64,000 nt of DNA from Pseudomonas aylmerensis. GTDB taxonomy: Bacteria > Pseudomonadota > Gammaproteobacteria > Pseudomonadales > Pseudomonadaceae. Location: positions 1 to 64,000 of the forward strand of contig NZ_MAUE01000002.1 of assembly GCF_001702265.1 (NCBI RefSeq), in the 5' to 3' direction. Numbering within the stretch: position 1 is the stretch's first letter; each line of letters opens with the position of its first letter. Below are positions 39,830 to 51,200 of this stretch, piece after piece. The notes under the pieces were generated by a model that ran no database searches, was not told the DNA's origin, and was given only the letters and a program-made list of their open reading frames with translations. Made by a program: the position numbers and the translations under genes.

Positions 39830-42310
39830 ATGTTGCGAAACCTACCACTCAGTGCCACAGGACGGTTGCGACTGCTCATCGGGGTCGCCTTGTGCAGCCA
39901 ATTGCTGGTCCCCACCTTCGCCATGGCCGATGCGGCCTATGACGCCCTGATCATTCAGGCGCGCAACGGCAACTTCACACCCGCCCTCACGCAACTGCGC
40001 CAATGGCCCGCCGAGCGCCAGACGCCAGGCCAGATCAGTGACCATCTGGTGATCGCCGGCTGGGCCGGGCAAGACGCTGAAGTGCTGAAGGTGTACGAGG
40101 CCCAGGGCGCGAACCGCAACCTGACCTCCCAGGCGCTGGCCACCGTTGCGCGCACCTATCGCAACCAGAAGCAGTGGGCGCAGGCCGAGGCAGTCTATCG
40201 CCGCGCGCTGCTGCGTGAACCGAACAATGTCGACCTGCAACTGGGCCTTGCGCTCACCCAGGCCGACGGCGGCCAGGCCAACGAAGCCGTGCAGCGCACC
40301 CGCGCGCTGGTGGCGGCCAAGCCGGACGATCCCAACCGCCGCATGGCACTGGGCTACGCACTGACCCGCGCCGGTCTCAATTACGACGCGTTGTTTGAAT
40401 TCGACCAGGCGTTTATCCGCACTGGCGACAAGCCTGAAGTCGCTCGCGAGTACATCGTCGCCCTGCAAAAGGCGCGCTTGCCGGAAGCCGCGCTGCGCCT
40501 GTCGGCCAAGCGTCCGGGCCTGCTGGATGACGTCACTCAGCGCCGCCTGGAAGGCGACGTGGCGGCCGAGCGTGTGCGCATGGCCGAGTTCGCCACGCGC
40601 ACCGAGCAGGAACGTTATGTCATCGCCGACCGGGCGCTGCAGGACTACGACAAGCTGCTCGCTCGCTGGACCCCGGACCCCACTGCGCATGACGACGTCG
40701 TGCGCTGGCGCATCGACCGCCTCGGTGCACTCAAGGCCCGTGCGCGCATGGCGCAGGTCATCCGCGAATACGAAACCCTCAAGAGCGAAGGCGTGCAGTT
40801 GCCGACGTATGCCGTGCGCTGGGTCGCCGCCGCCTACCTCGACCAGCGCGAGCCGGAAAAGGCCGAGCCACTCTATCGCCAGGCCATCACGGCGCCGGAC
40901 GCCGACCCGGCGGACCACGTCGAAGACAGCACCGCGCTGTTCTATGCCTTGCTCGAGAGCGACAAGGTGATGGAAGCGCGCGAGGTCGCCAGCAACCTGG
41001 CCGACAGCCAGAACCCACGGGTGGAACTCAAGGGCCTGCCGATCGGCAACCCCAACGACAGCTGGATGGATGCGCAACAACTGTCGGCCCAGGCCGGCAC
41101 TTACGGCGGCGACCTGCCAGGCAGTGAAGCCGGCCTCGAAGCGCTGGTGGCCAAGGCCCCGGGCAACGTCGGCTTGCGCCTGGCCCAGGCCGATATGTAC
41201 CGCGCCCGTGAATGGCCGCGCCGGGCCGAGGGCAGCCTCAAGGAAACCGAAGCCCAGGCGCCGCGCGACATCGGCCTGGAAGTGAGCCAGGCCTACACCG
41301 CGATGGATCTGCAGGAATGGCGGCAAATGGACGCGCTGACCGACGACGTGCTCGCGCGCAACCCGGACAACCGCCAGGTGCAGCGCCTCAGCCGCCTGCG
41401 CGATGTGCATGACATGGCCGAGCTGCGTGTCGAGGCCTACACCGGTAAAAGCTACGGCGGTGGCGGCAATGACGACGTGGGCGCGGTCGCGGGCAGTCGC
41501 GACTGGGGCATCGAAAGCGTGCTCTACAGCCCGCCCATCAATGAAGATTGGCGCGTGTTCGCCGGCGCCGGTTATGCCACCGCCGACTTCACCGAAGGCA
41601 CCGGCCAGCACCGTTTCCAGCGGGTTGGCGTGGAGCAGCGCACCCGCGACATGACCCTGGAGGCTGAAGTCTCCAACCATTCCTACGGCTACGGCTCCAA
41701 GCAAGGCGCTGCGGTGTCGATCACCCGCGACATCAACGACAACTGGCAATACGGCGGCAGCCTCGGCTACCTGCTGGCCACCACGCCGTTGCGGGCGTTG
41801 AACGCCGACGTCACCGCCAACGGCGGCAGCGGCTTTATCCGCTGGCGCGCGAATGAAAGCCGCGAGTGGAAACTGTCCCTGAGCCCGTCCCACTTCAGCG
41901 ACGGCAACAATCGGCTCGAAGCCTTGCTCACTGGCCGCGAGGGCATCTACAGCTCGCCCCATGTGCAAGTCGACCTGGGCCTGGAGGTCGGCGCGAGCCG
42001 CAACACCAAGGACGACACGGTGTACTTCAACCCCAAGTCGGACCTCAGCGTGTTGCCCAGCGTCACCGTCAATCATGTGCTCTATCACCGCTACGAGACC
42101 CAGTGGAGTCAGCAGTTCCAGGTCGGTGCGGGTACCTATAGCCAGCGCGACTACTCCACCGGCGGGGTCGGCCTGATCGGCTACGGCCAACGCATTCGCT
42201 GGAATGACGTGCTGGAAGCCGGCGCCAACCTGAGCTTGATCAGCCGACCTTATGACGGCGATCGCGAACGCGATCTGCGCCTGCTCGTCGACCTCACTTA
42301 CCGTTTCTAG
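39830..42310 (+). CDS. pgaA: Poly-beta-1,6-GlcNAc export porin PgaA
   Basis: Outer-membrane secretin for the biofilm polysaccharide PNAG. The 826-residue protein has a signal peptide ('LLIGVALCSQLLVPTFAMAD'), a periplasmic TPR superhelix (about 35-500; for example 'WAQAEAVYRRALLREPNNVD') and a C-terminal beta-barrel of about 290 residues ending 'DLTYRF'. ATG 39830 with 'aaggaag' 8 nt upstream was chosen over 39809. It is the first gene of the standard pgaABCD operon; pgaB follows after 12 nt. Confidence 0.96.
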   Translation: MLRNLPLSATGRLRLLIGVALCSQLLVPTFAMADAAYDALIIQARNGNFTPALTQLRQWPAERQTPGQISDHLVIAGWAGQDAEVLKVYEAQGANRNLTSQALATVARTYRNQKQWAQAEAVYRRALLREPNNVDLQLGLALTQADGGQANEAVQRTRALVAAKPDDPNRRMALGYALTRAGLNYDALFEFDQAFIRTGDKPEVAREYIVALQKARLPEAALRLSAKRPGLLDDVTQRRLEGDVAAERVRMAEFATRTEQERYVIADRALQDYDKLLARWTPDPTAHDDVVRWRIDRLGALKARARMAQVIREYETLKSEGVQLPTYAVRWVAAAYLDQREPEKAEPLYRQAITAPDADPADHVEDSTALFYALLESDKVMEAREVASNLADSQNPRVELKGLPIGNPNDSWMDAQQLSAQAGTYGGDLPGSEAGLEALVAKAPGNVGLRLAQADMYRAREWPRRAEGSLKETEAQAPRDIGLEVSQAYTAMDLQEWRQMDALTDDVLARNPDNRQVQRLSRLRDVHDMAELRVEAYTGKSYGGGGNDDVGAVAGSRDWGIESVLYSPPINEDWRVFAGAGYATADFTEGTGQHRFQRVGVEQRTRDMTLEAEVSNHSYGYGSKQGAAVSITRDINDNWQYGGSLGYLLATTPLRALNADVTANGGSGFIRWRANESREWKLSLSPSHFSDGNNRLEALLTGREGIYSSPHVQVDLGLEVGASRNTKDDTVYFNPKSDLSVLPSVTVNHVLYHRYETQWSQQFQVGAGTYSQRDYSTGGVGLIGYGQRIRWNDVLEAGANLSLISRPYDGDRERDLRLLVDLTYRF

Positions 42311-42322
42311 AAGAGCCTGACC

Positions 42323-44320
42323 ATGACCGTCCTCAGCCGTTGCTTGTTGGTCCTGGGTGTATTGCTGGCCAGTGCCTGCGCCCAGCAACCCGCGCCTTAC
42401 ATCCCACCCGCCGAGCGGCCGACGCCGCCCAATGAGGCGCCGTGGCCGAAGAACCATTTCCTCGGCATCGCCTACCACGATGTCGAGGATCGCGACCCGG
42501 ACCAGGCGGTGGTGGCGGTGCGCACCGAGCGGTTGATCGACCAATTGGCCTGGCTGCGCGAGAACGGCTACCAGCCGGTCAGCGTCGACCAGATCCTGGC
42601 TGCACGCAGCGGTGGGCGCGAGCTACCGCCCAAGGCCATCCTGCTCAGCTTCGACGACGGTTATTCGAGTTTCTACACCCGCGTGATGCCGATCCTGCGG
42701 GCCTATCATTGGCCGGCGATCCTGGCCCCGGTGGGCTATTGGATCGACACGCCGCTGAACAAACCGGTGGACTTCGCCGGCACGCCCCGCGCGCGCTCGG
42801 ACTTCCTCACCTGGCAGCAGGTGAAGGAGATTTCCCAATCGGGCCTGGTGGAAATCGCCGCGCATACCGACGCCAGCCACACCGGCATCCTGGCCAACCC
42901 CCAGGGCAACCTGGAGCCCGCCGCCGCCACACGGCGCTACGATGCCGCTACCGGCAAGTACGAAACCGACGCGCAGTTCCAGGCGCGGATGCGTGCCGAC
43001 GTGACGGCCATCTCCAACAAGCTGCGCGCCGTCACCGGCAAGGCGCCGCGTGTGTGGGTGTGGCCTTATGGCGCCGCCGATGGCACGTCCCTGGCCGTTG
43101 TGGGCGAGCAGGGCTACCAGATGGCCCTGACCCTGGACGACGGCCTCGACGACCTCGCCAACCTCAAGAGCAGCCCGCGCTTTCTGGTGGCGTCCGACCC
43201 GGACGGCGAGCACTACGCCAACGCGATTGTCGGCACCGAGACCAAGGCCTCGATGCGCGTGCTGCATGTCGACCTCGACAACGTCTACGACCCTGACCCG
43301 GCCCAGGAGGCGCGCAACCTCGACCAGTTGGTGCAGCGCGTGGTGGACATGGGCGTGAGCACCGTGTTCCTGCAAGCCTTCGCCGACCCCAAGGGCGACG
43401 GCCTGGTGCATTCGCTGTACTTTCCCAACCGCCACCTGCCGGTGCGCCGCGACCTGTTCAACCGCGTGACCTGGCAACTGCGTACCCGTGGTCATGTGGC
43501 GATTTTCGCGTGGATGCCGGTGCTCAGTTTTGCCCTCGACCCGGCGTTGCCGCGCGTCACCCGTTGGGACCCGAAGACCGGCCAGCTCGGCCTTGATCCG
43601 GACCAGTACAAGCGCCTGTCGCCGTTCGATCCGAAAGTGCGCCAGCAGATCGGCGAGATCTACGAAGACCTGGCGCGCAACACCGCTGTCGACGGCGTGC
43701 TGTTCCACGACGATGCGATCCTCTCGGACTTCGAAGACGCGAGCCCGGCGGCGCTCAAGGCCTACGCCGCCAACGGCCTGCCCGACACCATCGCCGCCCT
43801 GCGCGCCGACCCGGCCGTGATGCAGCGCTGGACACGCTTCAAGAGTCGCTACCTGATCGACTTCACCCAGGAGCTGACTGCCAAGGTCCGCGCCATCCGT
43901 GGGCCGCAGGTGCAGACCGCGCGCAATATCTTCGCCGAGCCGATGCTCAACCCCGGCAGCGAAGCCTGGTTCGCGCAGAACCTCGATGACTTCCTCCAGA
44001 CCTACGACTGGACCGCGCCCATGGCCATGCCGCTGATGGAAGGCGAAACGCTGAAGAACTCCAATGCCTGGTTGGAAAAATTGGTCGCCACGGTCAAGGC
44101 GCGCCCCGGTGCGCTGCAACGGACCGTATTCGAACTGCAAGCCAAGGATTGGCGCACCCAGGCCGCGCCCGATATCGACGGGGCGCAGATGGCACAGTGG
44201 ATGGGTGTACTCAAACGCCAGGGGGTCACGAGTTTTGGTTATTACCCGGACAACTTCCTGGAAAACTCGCCGGATCTGAAGACAGTGCGTCCGGCTCTTT
44301 CCAACCAATGGAACCCTTGA
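42323..44320 (+). CDS. pgaB: Poly-beta-1,6-GlcNAc N-deacetylase PgaB
   Basis: Periplasmic lipoprotein that partly deacetylates PNAG before export. The 665-residue protein has a lipobox (LASAC, C19) and a NodB-type deacetylase domain (about 45-275) with catalytic/metal residues D111-D112 ('SFDDGYSSF') and H180/H185 ('[10 protein letters not shown]'). A C-terminal GH153-type glycoside hydrolase/PNAG-binding domain (from about 310, '[13 protein letters not shown]') follows. The aspartate and histidine set matches active PgaB. pgaC starts 2 nt after the stop. Confidence 0.97.
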   Translation: MTVLSRCLLVLGVLLASACAQQPAPYIPPAERPTPPNEAPWPKNHFLGIAYHDVEDRDPDQAVVAVRTERLIDQLAWLRENGYQPVSVDQILAARSGGRELPPKAILLSFDDGYSSFYTRVMPILRAYHWPAILAPVGYWIDTPLNKPVDFAGTPRARSDFLTWQQVKEISQSGLVEIAAHTDASHTGILANPQGNLEPAAATRRYDAATGKYETDAQFQARMRADVTAISNKLRAVTGKAPRVWVWPYGAADGTSLAVVGEQGYQMALTLDDGLDDLANLKSSPRFLVASDPDGEHYANAIVGTETKASMRVLHVDLDNVYDPDPAQEARNLDQLVQRVVDMGVSTVFLQAFADPKGDGLVHSLYFPNRHLPVRRDLFNRVTWQLRTRGHVAIFAWMPVLSFALDPALPRVTRWDPKTGQLGLDPDQYKRLSPFDPKVRQQIGEIYEDLARNTAVDGVLFHDDAILSDFEDASPAALKAYAANGLPDTIAALRADPAVMQRWTRFKSRYLIDFTQELTAKVRAIRGPQVQTARNIFAEPMLNPGSEAWFAQNLDDFLQTYDWTAPMAMPLMEGETLKNSNAWLEKLVATVKARPGALQRTVFELQAKDWRTQAAPDIDGAQMAQWMGVLKRQGVTSFGYYPDNFLENSPDLKTVRPALSNQWNP

Positions 44321-44322
44321 CC

Positions 44323-45663
44323 ATGTTCGACAGAATCCTGGCGTTATTCGTGCTGGCACTGGTGTTGGGTGTGCCCCTGGGCCTGATCTTCCTGGTCACC
44401 GGGCAGTTCCTGATGGACTTCGTGTTTTTCTACCCGCTGTTCATGTCGGCGCTGTGGATCGCCGGCGGGCTGTATTTCTGGTTGCACTGGGAGCGCCACT
44501 GGCCGTGGGAAGAAGACACCCCGGCGCCGGTGCTGGCCGGCAACCCGCTGATCTCGATCATCATCCCTTGCTACAACGAGGGCGAAAACGTCGCCGACAC
44601 CATGGAGGCCGCGCTGGCCCAGGTGTACCCGAATATCGAGGTGATTGCGGTCAACGACGGATCCTCCGACAACACCGCCGCAGTACTGGATGCCCTGGCC
44701 TTGCAGCAGCCACGCCTGCGCGTATTGCACCTGGCGCAGAACCAGGGCAAGGCGGTGGCGTTGCGCATGGGCGCGGTGGCCGCGCGCAGCGAATACCTGG
44801 TGTGCATCGATGGCGACGCGTTGCTGGATAAGAATGCGGCGGCCTACATGGTTGCGCCGATGCTCGACAACCCGCGCCTGGGCGCCGTCACCGGCAACCC
44901 ACGGATTCGTACGCGCTCGACGCTGATCGGGCGGGTGCAGGTGGGCGAGTTCTCGTCGATCATCGGCTTGATCAAGCGCACCCAGCGGGTGTTCGGGCGG
45001 ATCTTCACGGTGTCGGGTGTGGTGGTGGCGTTTCGCAAGAAAGCGCTGGACCGCATCGACTACTGGAGCACCGACATGATCACCGAGGACATCGACGTCA
45101 GTTGGAAGCTGCAGCTCGATCACTGGAGCATCTTCTACGAGCCGCGTGCACTGTGCTGGATCCTCATGCCGGAAACCGTCGGCGGCCTGTGGAAGCAGCG
45201 CCTGCGCTGGGCCCAGGGCGGCGCCGAGGTGCTGTTCAAGAATATCCGTGGCATCTGGCAGTGGCGCCACCGCTACCTGTGGCCGTTGCTGTTCGAGTAC
45301 TGCCTGTCCACAGGATGGGCCTTCACCTTCCTGCTGTCGGTGATCTTCTGGGGCGTGGGTAAATTCATCCCGCTGCCACAGGCAATTACCGTGGACTCCC
45401 TGGTGCCGCCGGCGTTTACCGGGCTGGTGCTGGCGATGGTGTGCCTGGTGCAGTTTGCGGTGAGCATCCTGATTGACCGGCGCTACGAGAAAGACCTGTG
45501 GAAAACCCTGTTCTGGACCGTGTGGTACCCGATGGTGTTCTGGCTGGTCAGCCTGTTCACCACTTTGGTCAGTTTCCCCAAGGTGCTGTTCAACCAGCAC
45601 CAGAAGCGCGCCCGCTGGGTCAGCCCGGATCGCGGTATCAAACCCCTTGAAGAGGAGGCGTGA
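44323..45663 (+). CDS. pgaC: Poly-beta-1,6-GlcNAc synthase PgaC
   Basis: Inner-membrane GT2 processive glycosyltransferase that polymerises GlcNAc from UDP-GlcNAc. The 446-residue protein has two N-terminal membrane helices, a cytoplasmic catalytic domain with 'VNDGSSDNT' (D112), 'IDGDALLD' (D163/D165), the TED motif in '[11 protein letters not shown]' and the product-binding 'QRLRWAQGG', then C-terminal membrane helices. A longer in-frame start at 44149 lies inside pgaB and was rejected; ATG 44308 is possible but the conserved part starts at MFDRIL. Confidence 0.97.
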   Translation: MFDRILALFVLALVLGVPLGLIFLVTGQFLMDFVFFYPLFMSALWIAGGLYFWLHWERHWPWEEDTPAPVLAGNPLISIIIPCYNEGENVADTMEAALAQVYPNIEVIAVNDGSSDNTAAVLDALALQQPRLRVLHLAQNQGKAVALRMGAVAARSEYLVCIDGDALLDKNAAAYMVAPMLDNPRLGAVTGNPRIRTRSTLIGRVQVGEFSSIIGLIKRTQRVFGRIFTVSGVVVAFRKKALDRIDYWSTDMITEDIDVSWKLQLDHWSIFYEPRALCWILMPETVGGLWKQRLRWAQGGAEVLFKNIRGIWQWRHRYLWPLLFEYCLSTGWAFTFLLSVIFWGVGKFIPLPQAITVDSLVPPAFTGLVLAMVCLVQFAVSILIDRRYEKDLWKTLFWTVWYPMVFWLVSLFTTLVSFPKVLFNQHQKRARWVSPDRGIKPLEEEA

Positions 45664-45665
45664 GC

Positions 45666-46148
45666 ATGAAACTGGTCAGAACCCGCCAACGCTCCGTGAT
45701 GTGGATCATCGATGTGCTGTTGACCCTGATGGCCTGGGCCGGCTTGATCTGGCTACTGGCTCGCGGGATTACCTCGATGCTCGACACCCACGGCGGTCCA
45801 CGTATCGAGGCGCCGATTTTTGCGGCGCTCAACACCCTGCAGGTTTACCTGTGGATTGCCTTGTTCAACGCCGTGATCCTGATCAGCTGGGCGCGCTACC
45901 AGCAACGCCGGGGTCGCAAGTTCGCCCAGCGTCGCGCCGAGGCCAAGGCCCTCACCGACCAGAACCTGAGCGACAGCTTCAGCCTCGGCGAGGGTGACCT
46001 GGAGCAACTGCGCCGGCCTGGCGTGCTGGTGATCCACAATGACGACGACGGCGGTGTGGCGGAGGTCAAATCCCATGTCTCGCGGGATGTGGAAAAGCCG
46101 GGGCTGACCCTGGTGCCTGGCCAGGATCGCAACAAGGACGCCAGCTAG
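45666..46148 (+). CDS. pgaD: PNAG synthesis accessory protein PgaD
   Basis: A 160-residue inner-membrane partner of PgaC, needed for polymer synthesis and for c-di-GMP stimulation in E. coli. Two membrane helices (about 14-40 and 58-82) are followed by a basic cytoplasmic tail ('RYQQRRGRKFAQRRAEAKAL'). ATG 45666 has 'gaggagg' at 7-nt spacing; a GTG at 45660 overlaps the pgaC stop but is too close to the ribosome site. It is the last gene of the operon. Confidence 0.92.
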   Translation: MKLVRTRQRSVMWIIDVLLTLMAWAGLIWLLARGITSMLDTHGGPRIEAPIFAALNTLQVYLWIALFNAVILISWARYQQRRGRKFAQRRAEAKALTDQNLSDSFSLGEGDLEQLRRPGVLVIHNDDDGGVAEVKSHVSRDVEKPGLTLVPGQDRNKDAS

Positions 46149-46161
46149 GATTTACGCTGGA

Positions 46162-46195
46162 GAGTGTTCCCGCGCAATGTGGGAACACTCTTGGT
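46162..46195 (+). terminator. Terminator after pgaD
   Basis: A 10-bp perfect stem (46162-46171 with 46181-46190) with a 9-nt loop is followed by 'ttggtt'. It lies 13 nt after pgaD and ends the pga operon. Confidence 0.75.
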
Positions 46196-46513
46196 TAATA
46201 CCGATAAGTGGGATCCAATTCACAAAAACGCCGCGAACTTTTCTGCCTTTTCCGGTACTAACTTATCTCGGCAAGAACTTGATGGCTAACTAATGGCAAC
46301 TTTCAAGTTCTCCGACGAATCGCCATCAAAACTATTGCCGCTTGTCGGAATAATACTGCCAGTCACAGGCTGTATTTCTTTTTGATGATTTTTAGTTGTT
46401 ATTAATCAATAGGTTAAGTGAGTAACTAGTACGGCTGTGCAACTAATCCAGCTTCTTGGGTTGGCGCAAGTTCGATGTTAGTTTGCCGCCCCTTGATTTT
46501 CGACGGATCGAAC
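46196..46513 (+). promoter_or_regulatory. AT-rich promoter region of the cdi locus with overlapping dyads
   Basis: This non-coding stretch is clearly richer in A and T than its neighbours, especially 46370-46440 ('ttattaatcaatagg'). It has two overlapping perfect inverted repeats: 46274-46282 with 46303-46311 (9 bp), and 46279-46286 with 46322-46329 (8 bp). They share bases and so cannot form together. No ORF was recognised. It should hold the cdi promoter. Confidence 0.5.
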
Positions 46514-48238
46514 ATGTCTTTGTTATCGCCACGGACTCGGTATTTGCTGTGCACTTTCCTGCTCGCTTATTTGAGTATGAACAGTGCCATGGCCGCCCCT
46601 ACGCCAGGGGATCAGGACCTGATTCGCGACCGCCAGAACCGCCTTCTCGAAGAGCAGCGCCGGCGCCTGGAAGAACTTCAGGACCTGCCCGGCAAAGACA
46701 CCAAGGCCCAGGCGCCGGCCACGCCCGTCGATACCCGCTGCTTCCCGATCCAGGACATCGAACTCAAGGGCGCCGACAGCCTGTCCGCCGCCGACCGCAC
46801 GCGCCTGCTCAAGCCCTATATCGGCCAGTGCCTGGGCGTGGCACAGCTCAATGAACTGCTCAAGGTCATCACCGACTATTACATCGCCAAGGGCCGGGTC
46901 ACCAGCCGCGCCTACCTGCCGCAACAAGACCTCTCCAGCGGTCACCTCCAGGTGCTGGTGGTGGAAGGCAAGCTCGAAGGCCTGAAGGGCGCCGAGGGCA
47001 GCAGCGTGACCGACCGTGAATTGGCCATGGCGTTTCCCGGCAAGGTCGGCGAGGCGCTCAACCTGCGTGAAGTCGAGCAACTGGTGGACCAGCTCAGCCG
47101 CTTGCCGTCCAAGCAGGCGCAGATGGAATTGATCCCCGGCAGCCAGGTCGGCGGCAGCGAAGTGGTGGTGAAAAACCAGCCGCAAAAGCCCTGGCGCGCC
47201 AGCCTGTCGCGCAACAATGACGGGCAGAAAAGCACCGGCGAACAGCAATGGGGCGCGGGCCTGGAGTGGGACAGCCCGCTGGGCCTGGCTGACCAGTTGA
47301 TAGTGCGCGGCGGCCACGACGCGATCAGCGACCACCAGAAAACCTCGAAAAGCAGCATGCTCTACTACAACCTGCCGTGGGGCTGGTGGAACTTCAGCTA
47401 CAGCTACAGTGAAAGCGACTACCGCACGCCAGGTGACCTCCAGGGCTACAAATACAAGCAGACGGGCGACAGCCAGAACCACCAGCTGCGCGCCGAGCGC
47501 GTAGTGCATCGCGATGACGTGAGCAAGACTTCGGTCAACGTCGGCCTCACTCATTTGCGCACCAACAACTACATCAACGACGAGCGCCTGGGCGTCAGCA
47601 GCAACCGCCTCAGTGAGTTCCAGGTCGGCCTCAGCCACGGGCGGCGGATCGCCAGTGCCTTCGTCAACCTGGACGTTGGCATGCAAAACGGCATCGGCGC
47701 CTTCGATGCCCAGCGCGACGAACAGCGTCGCGACGGCTTCGGCAACCTCACGCCCACCCCTCGCTACCGTAAATACACAGCCACCGCCAGCTACCTGCAG
47801 CCGTTCACGCTGTGGGGCGAGTCGTTCAGTTTCACCAGCCTGGCCACCGGGCAGCGCAGTGAAGATGTGTTGTATCCGTCGCAACGCATGAGCCTGGGCG
47901 GCTCCTACTCGGTGCGCGGGTTCAAGGACCAGCAACTGAACGGTGACAGCGGCGGCTACTGGCGCAACGACCTGCGCTGGACCCGTCCGGTCACGGTCGG
48001 CTGGCTGCGCCCGGCCTTGCTCGAATACGGCGCCGGCGTCGGTTACGACCAGGGCGTGATTCGCAATGACCGTTACAACGACACCCAGCATGGCCGGGTG
48101 TCGAGCAACTCCGTTGAGTTGTTCGCGCGGGGCAAATACGTCAGCACCAGTGTGACGTTTGCCCATTCCCTGGAGCGACCTGGCGTGGTGACCGAGCGCG
48201 AAGCGCCGATCTACTTCCGCCTGGATTTCTTCCTGTAA
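46514..48238 (+). CDS. cdiB: CdiB/FhaC-type two-partner secretion transporter
   Basis: Outer-membrane TpsB translocator that secretes the adjacent CdiA protein. The 574-residue protein has a signal peptide ('LCTFLLAYLSMNSAMAA'), an N-terminal helix rich in R and Q ('QDLIRDRQNRLLEEQRRRLE'), POTRA domains ('CFPIQDIELKGADSL', 'YITDYYIAKGRVTSRAYLP'-type signature with YYIAKGRVTSRAYLPQQ), and a 16-strand barrel with 'GGSYSVRGFKDQQLNGDSG' in the conserved L6 loop region and a terminal aromatic ('FRLDFFL'). The ATG at 46514 was chosen over 46475. It is 29 nt upstream of cdiA. Confidence 0.95.
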   Translation: MSLLSPRTRYLLCTFLLAYLSMNSAMAAPTPGDQDLIRDRQNRLLEEQRRRLEELQDLPGKDTKAQAPATPVDTRCFPIQDIELKGADSLSAADRTRLLKPYIGQCLGVAQLNELLKVITDYYIAKGRVTSRAYLPQQDLSSGHLQVLVVEGKLEGLKGAEGSSVTDRELAMAFPGKVGEALNLREVEQLVDQLSRLPSKQAQMELIPGSQVGGSEVVVKNQPQKPWRASLSRNNDGQKSTGEQQWGAGLEWDSPLGLADQLIVRGGHDAISDHQKTSKSSMLYYNLPWGWWNFSYSYSESDYRTPGDLQGYKYKQTGDSQNHQLRAERVVHRDDVSKTSVNVGLTHLRTNNYINDERLGVSSNRLSEFQVGLSHGRRIASAFVNLDVGMQNGIGAFDAQRDEQRRDGFGNLTPTPRYRKYTATASYLQPFTLWGESFSFTSLATGQRSEDVLYPSQRMSLGGSYSVRGFKDQQLNGDSGGYWRNDLRWTRPVTVGWLRPALLEYGAGVGYDQGVIRNDRYNDTQHGRVSSNSVELFARGKYVSTSVTFAHSLERPGVVTEREAPIYFRLDFFL

Positions 48239-48267
48239 TTCAACGCCGCTGCCGTGAGATTCTGAAT

Positions 48268-51200
48268 ATGGACGTTCGCCCTGTTGTTGCCCTGAAAACC
48301 CTGTCCCAGCGTGGCCTGGCCCTGATCCTGGCCAATGCGCTGTTCTGGCAGCCGCTGCTGGCCCAGGCCGACGGTATCGTGGTCAGCGGTCCGGGCACGA
48401 CTGTCGGCCAGGCGGGCAACGGCGTGCCGGTGGTGAACATCGCCACGCCCAATGGCAGCGGCCTGTCCCATAACCAGTTCCAGGACTACAACGTCGGCCC
48501 CAATGGCGTGATCCTCAACAACGCCACGGGCATGGTCCAGAACACGCAGCTGGGCGGGATCATCGTCGGTAACCCGAACCTCAAGGGCGGCGCTGCGAAT
48601 GTCATCCTCAACGAAGTCAACGGCGGCAGCCCCAGCCAGTTGCGCGGCTACACCGAAGTGGCGGGCCAGTCGGCCAAGGTGATCGTCGCCAACCCGTATG
48701 GCATCAGCTGCAACGGCTGCGGTTTTATCAACACCCCGAATGTCACCCTGACCACCGGCAAGCCAGTTATCGACAAAGTCGGCCGCCTGGACCATTACCA
48801 GGTGGATGGCGGTGCGGTGACCATCGACGGCAAGGGCTTGAACGCGAGCAACGTCGACCATTTCGAGATCATCACCCGTTCGGCCAAGATCAACGCGCAG
48901 ATCAATGCACGCGAGCTTACGGTGATCGCCGGTCGCAATGACGTTGATGCCAAAAGCCTGAAAACCACCGCGCGCGCCGACGACGGCAGCGCCAAGCCGG
49001 AGCTGGCGATCGACTCGTCGGCGCTGGGCGGCATGTACGCCGGCGCCATCAAGCTGGTGGGCACCGAGGCCGGCGTCGGCGTGAAGCTCGACGGCACATT
49101 GGCCGCCAGCGGCGGCGATATCCAACTCGATGTCAACGGCCACCTGAGCATGGCCCAGGCCGCCTCCAGCGGTGCGGTGGACATCAAGGCGGCAAGCCTG
49201 GATGCCCAGGGCCCGGTCTACGCCGGCACCACCCTGAAGGCAAAGACCAAGGGCGAGCTGAAAAACCGCAAGAGCCTCGCCGCCCGTGACAGCATCACCC
49301 TCGCGAGCAACGGCAAGCTGACCAACAACGGCATCATCGAAGCCGGGGTCAACGCCGACAACACCCGCAACGCCGGGGGCGACGTCACGCTCGACAGCCA
49401 GCAGATCACCAACACCGGCACCGTAATCGCCAATCGCAACCTGACCGCGACCGTCGCCCAAGACCTGGATAACCAAGGCGCCAGCATGAGCGCCAAGCAA
49501 GCGCTGAACATCACCGCCGGCAGCCTCGATAACCGCAACAAGGGCCAATTGCTCAGCGACGGTACTCAAACCCTAAACGTCAGCGGCCTGCTGGACAACA
49601 GCCAGGGCGGCATCATCGACAGCACGGGCGCATTCACCCTGCACGGCAATACCCTGGACAACAGTGCCGGCAACCTCACCGGCGCCAGCACGCTTACCCT
49701 GGATTTGCTCGGTGACCTGATCAACCGCAACGGCAAGCTGGCGAGTGTCGGGCCCTTGCTGGTCCAGCGTGCGGCCCACCTCGACAACCAGGGCGGCAAG
49801 CTCGCAAGCCAAAGCTTGCTGACGGTGTTCGCCACCAGCATCGACAACCAGAACAGCGGCACCCTGGCCGCCAACGATGGCCTGAGCCTGACCGCCTCCG
49901 AAGGCGTACAGAACGGCACCAACGGCCTGATCCACAGCGAAAAGGCCGGCCTCAGCATTACCGCCGGCACCCTCGATAACAACGGCGGACGCATCGCGGC
50001 CAAAGGCGGTGATGCGCTTATCGATGCCACGGATTTCAACAACGGCAGTGGCAACCTGTTCGCCCGTGACCGCGTGCACCTGAGTGGCGTGAATGTGGAT
50101 AACGGCGGGGAGATCGCCGCCAACCGGATCGACGTCAGCCTGCGCGGCGCGCTGGTCAACCGTGGCTTGATCGAAAGCGCCACGACCCTGGATGTCGACA
50201 GCGCAAGCCTCACCAACAGCGGGCAAATGCGCGCCCTCGGCGTCGTCGGCAAGACCCGCTACGCCATCGGTGGCCTGCTGAACAACAGCGGCAGCCTGGA
50301 GACCGCCAACGACCAATTGAGCCTCGCCGCCGGCACCTTCCAGAACACCGGCGGCAAGGTGTTGCACGTCGGCACCGGCGTGCTCGACCTCAGTGGCATC
50401 AGCCTCGATGACGTCGGCGGCAGCCTGGTGACCCAGGGCGACTTGACCCTCGACAAGACCCACTGGACCAACAGCACCGCGATTCAGGCCGGGCGCCTGA
50501 CGGTGAATGTCGACAACCTGCATCAGACCGCCACCGGGCAATTGCTCGGTACCCGCAGCCTGGTCGGCAGCGGCCAGGACTGGACGGTGGGCGGCTCCGT
50601 TGCCAGCCAGGGCAGCCTCGACCTGTCGGTGGGCAACCTGCTCAATGACCACGGGTTGATCTTCAGCGGCGGCGACATGAACCTGAAGGTCGACCGCCTG
50701 AAAAACCTCGGCGCCAACATCTACGCCATGGGCAACCTGCGCGTTGACCGCGACGGCCAGGGTGGGCTGGCCACCAGCATCATCAACAGCTCGGGCACCA
50801 TCGAAAGCGAGCGCAACCTGGTCCTGGCGGCCAGCACGATCGACAACATCCGTACTGTGCTGACCACCGAATCGGGCATCTACAGCGCCTCCATCACCCC
50901 TATCGCCTGTGTCGAGGGCGTGACCGGTGGCGACTGCGACGGTGGCAAGCAGAACCGACCGTTCCAGATCACCCAACGCGATCGCTTCATCGTCAGCAAC
51001 GCGACGGCGGCGTCCAGCATTACCTCGGGCGCCGACATGCTGCTGGCCGGCGGCGACCTGCTCAACAGCAGCAGTAGCATCGCCTCGGGTGGCAACATGA
51101 CGGTGCGGGTCAACCAATTGACCAACGTCGGTGTGGTGACTCACGACACCCAGTACGACCGCGTGTTTACCTCCGATCGCGAGCGCAAGCCAGAGGGTTG

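Noticed and set aside
39842..42544. A 900-codon minus-strand open frame opposite pgaA/pgaB
   Set aside because: It is a shadow of the pgaA reading frame. The composition is not protein-like and pgaA matches its family throughout.
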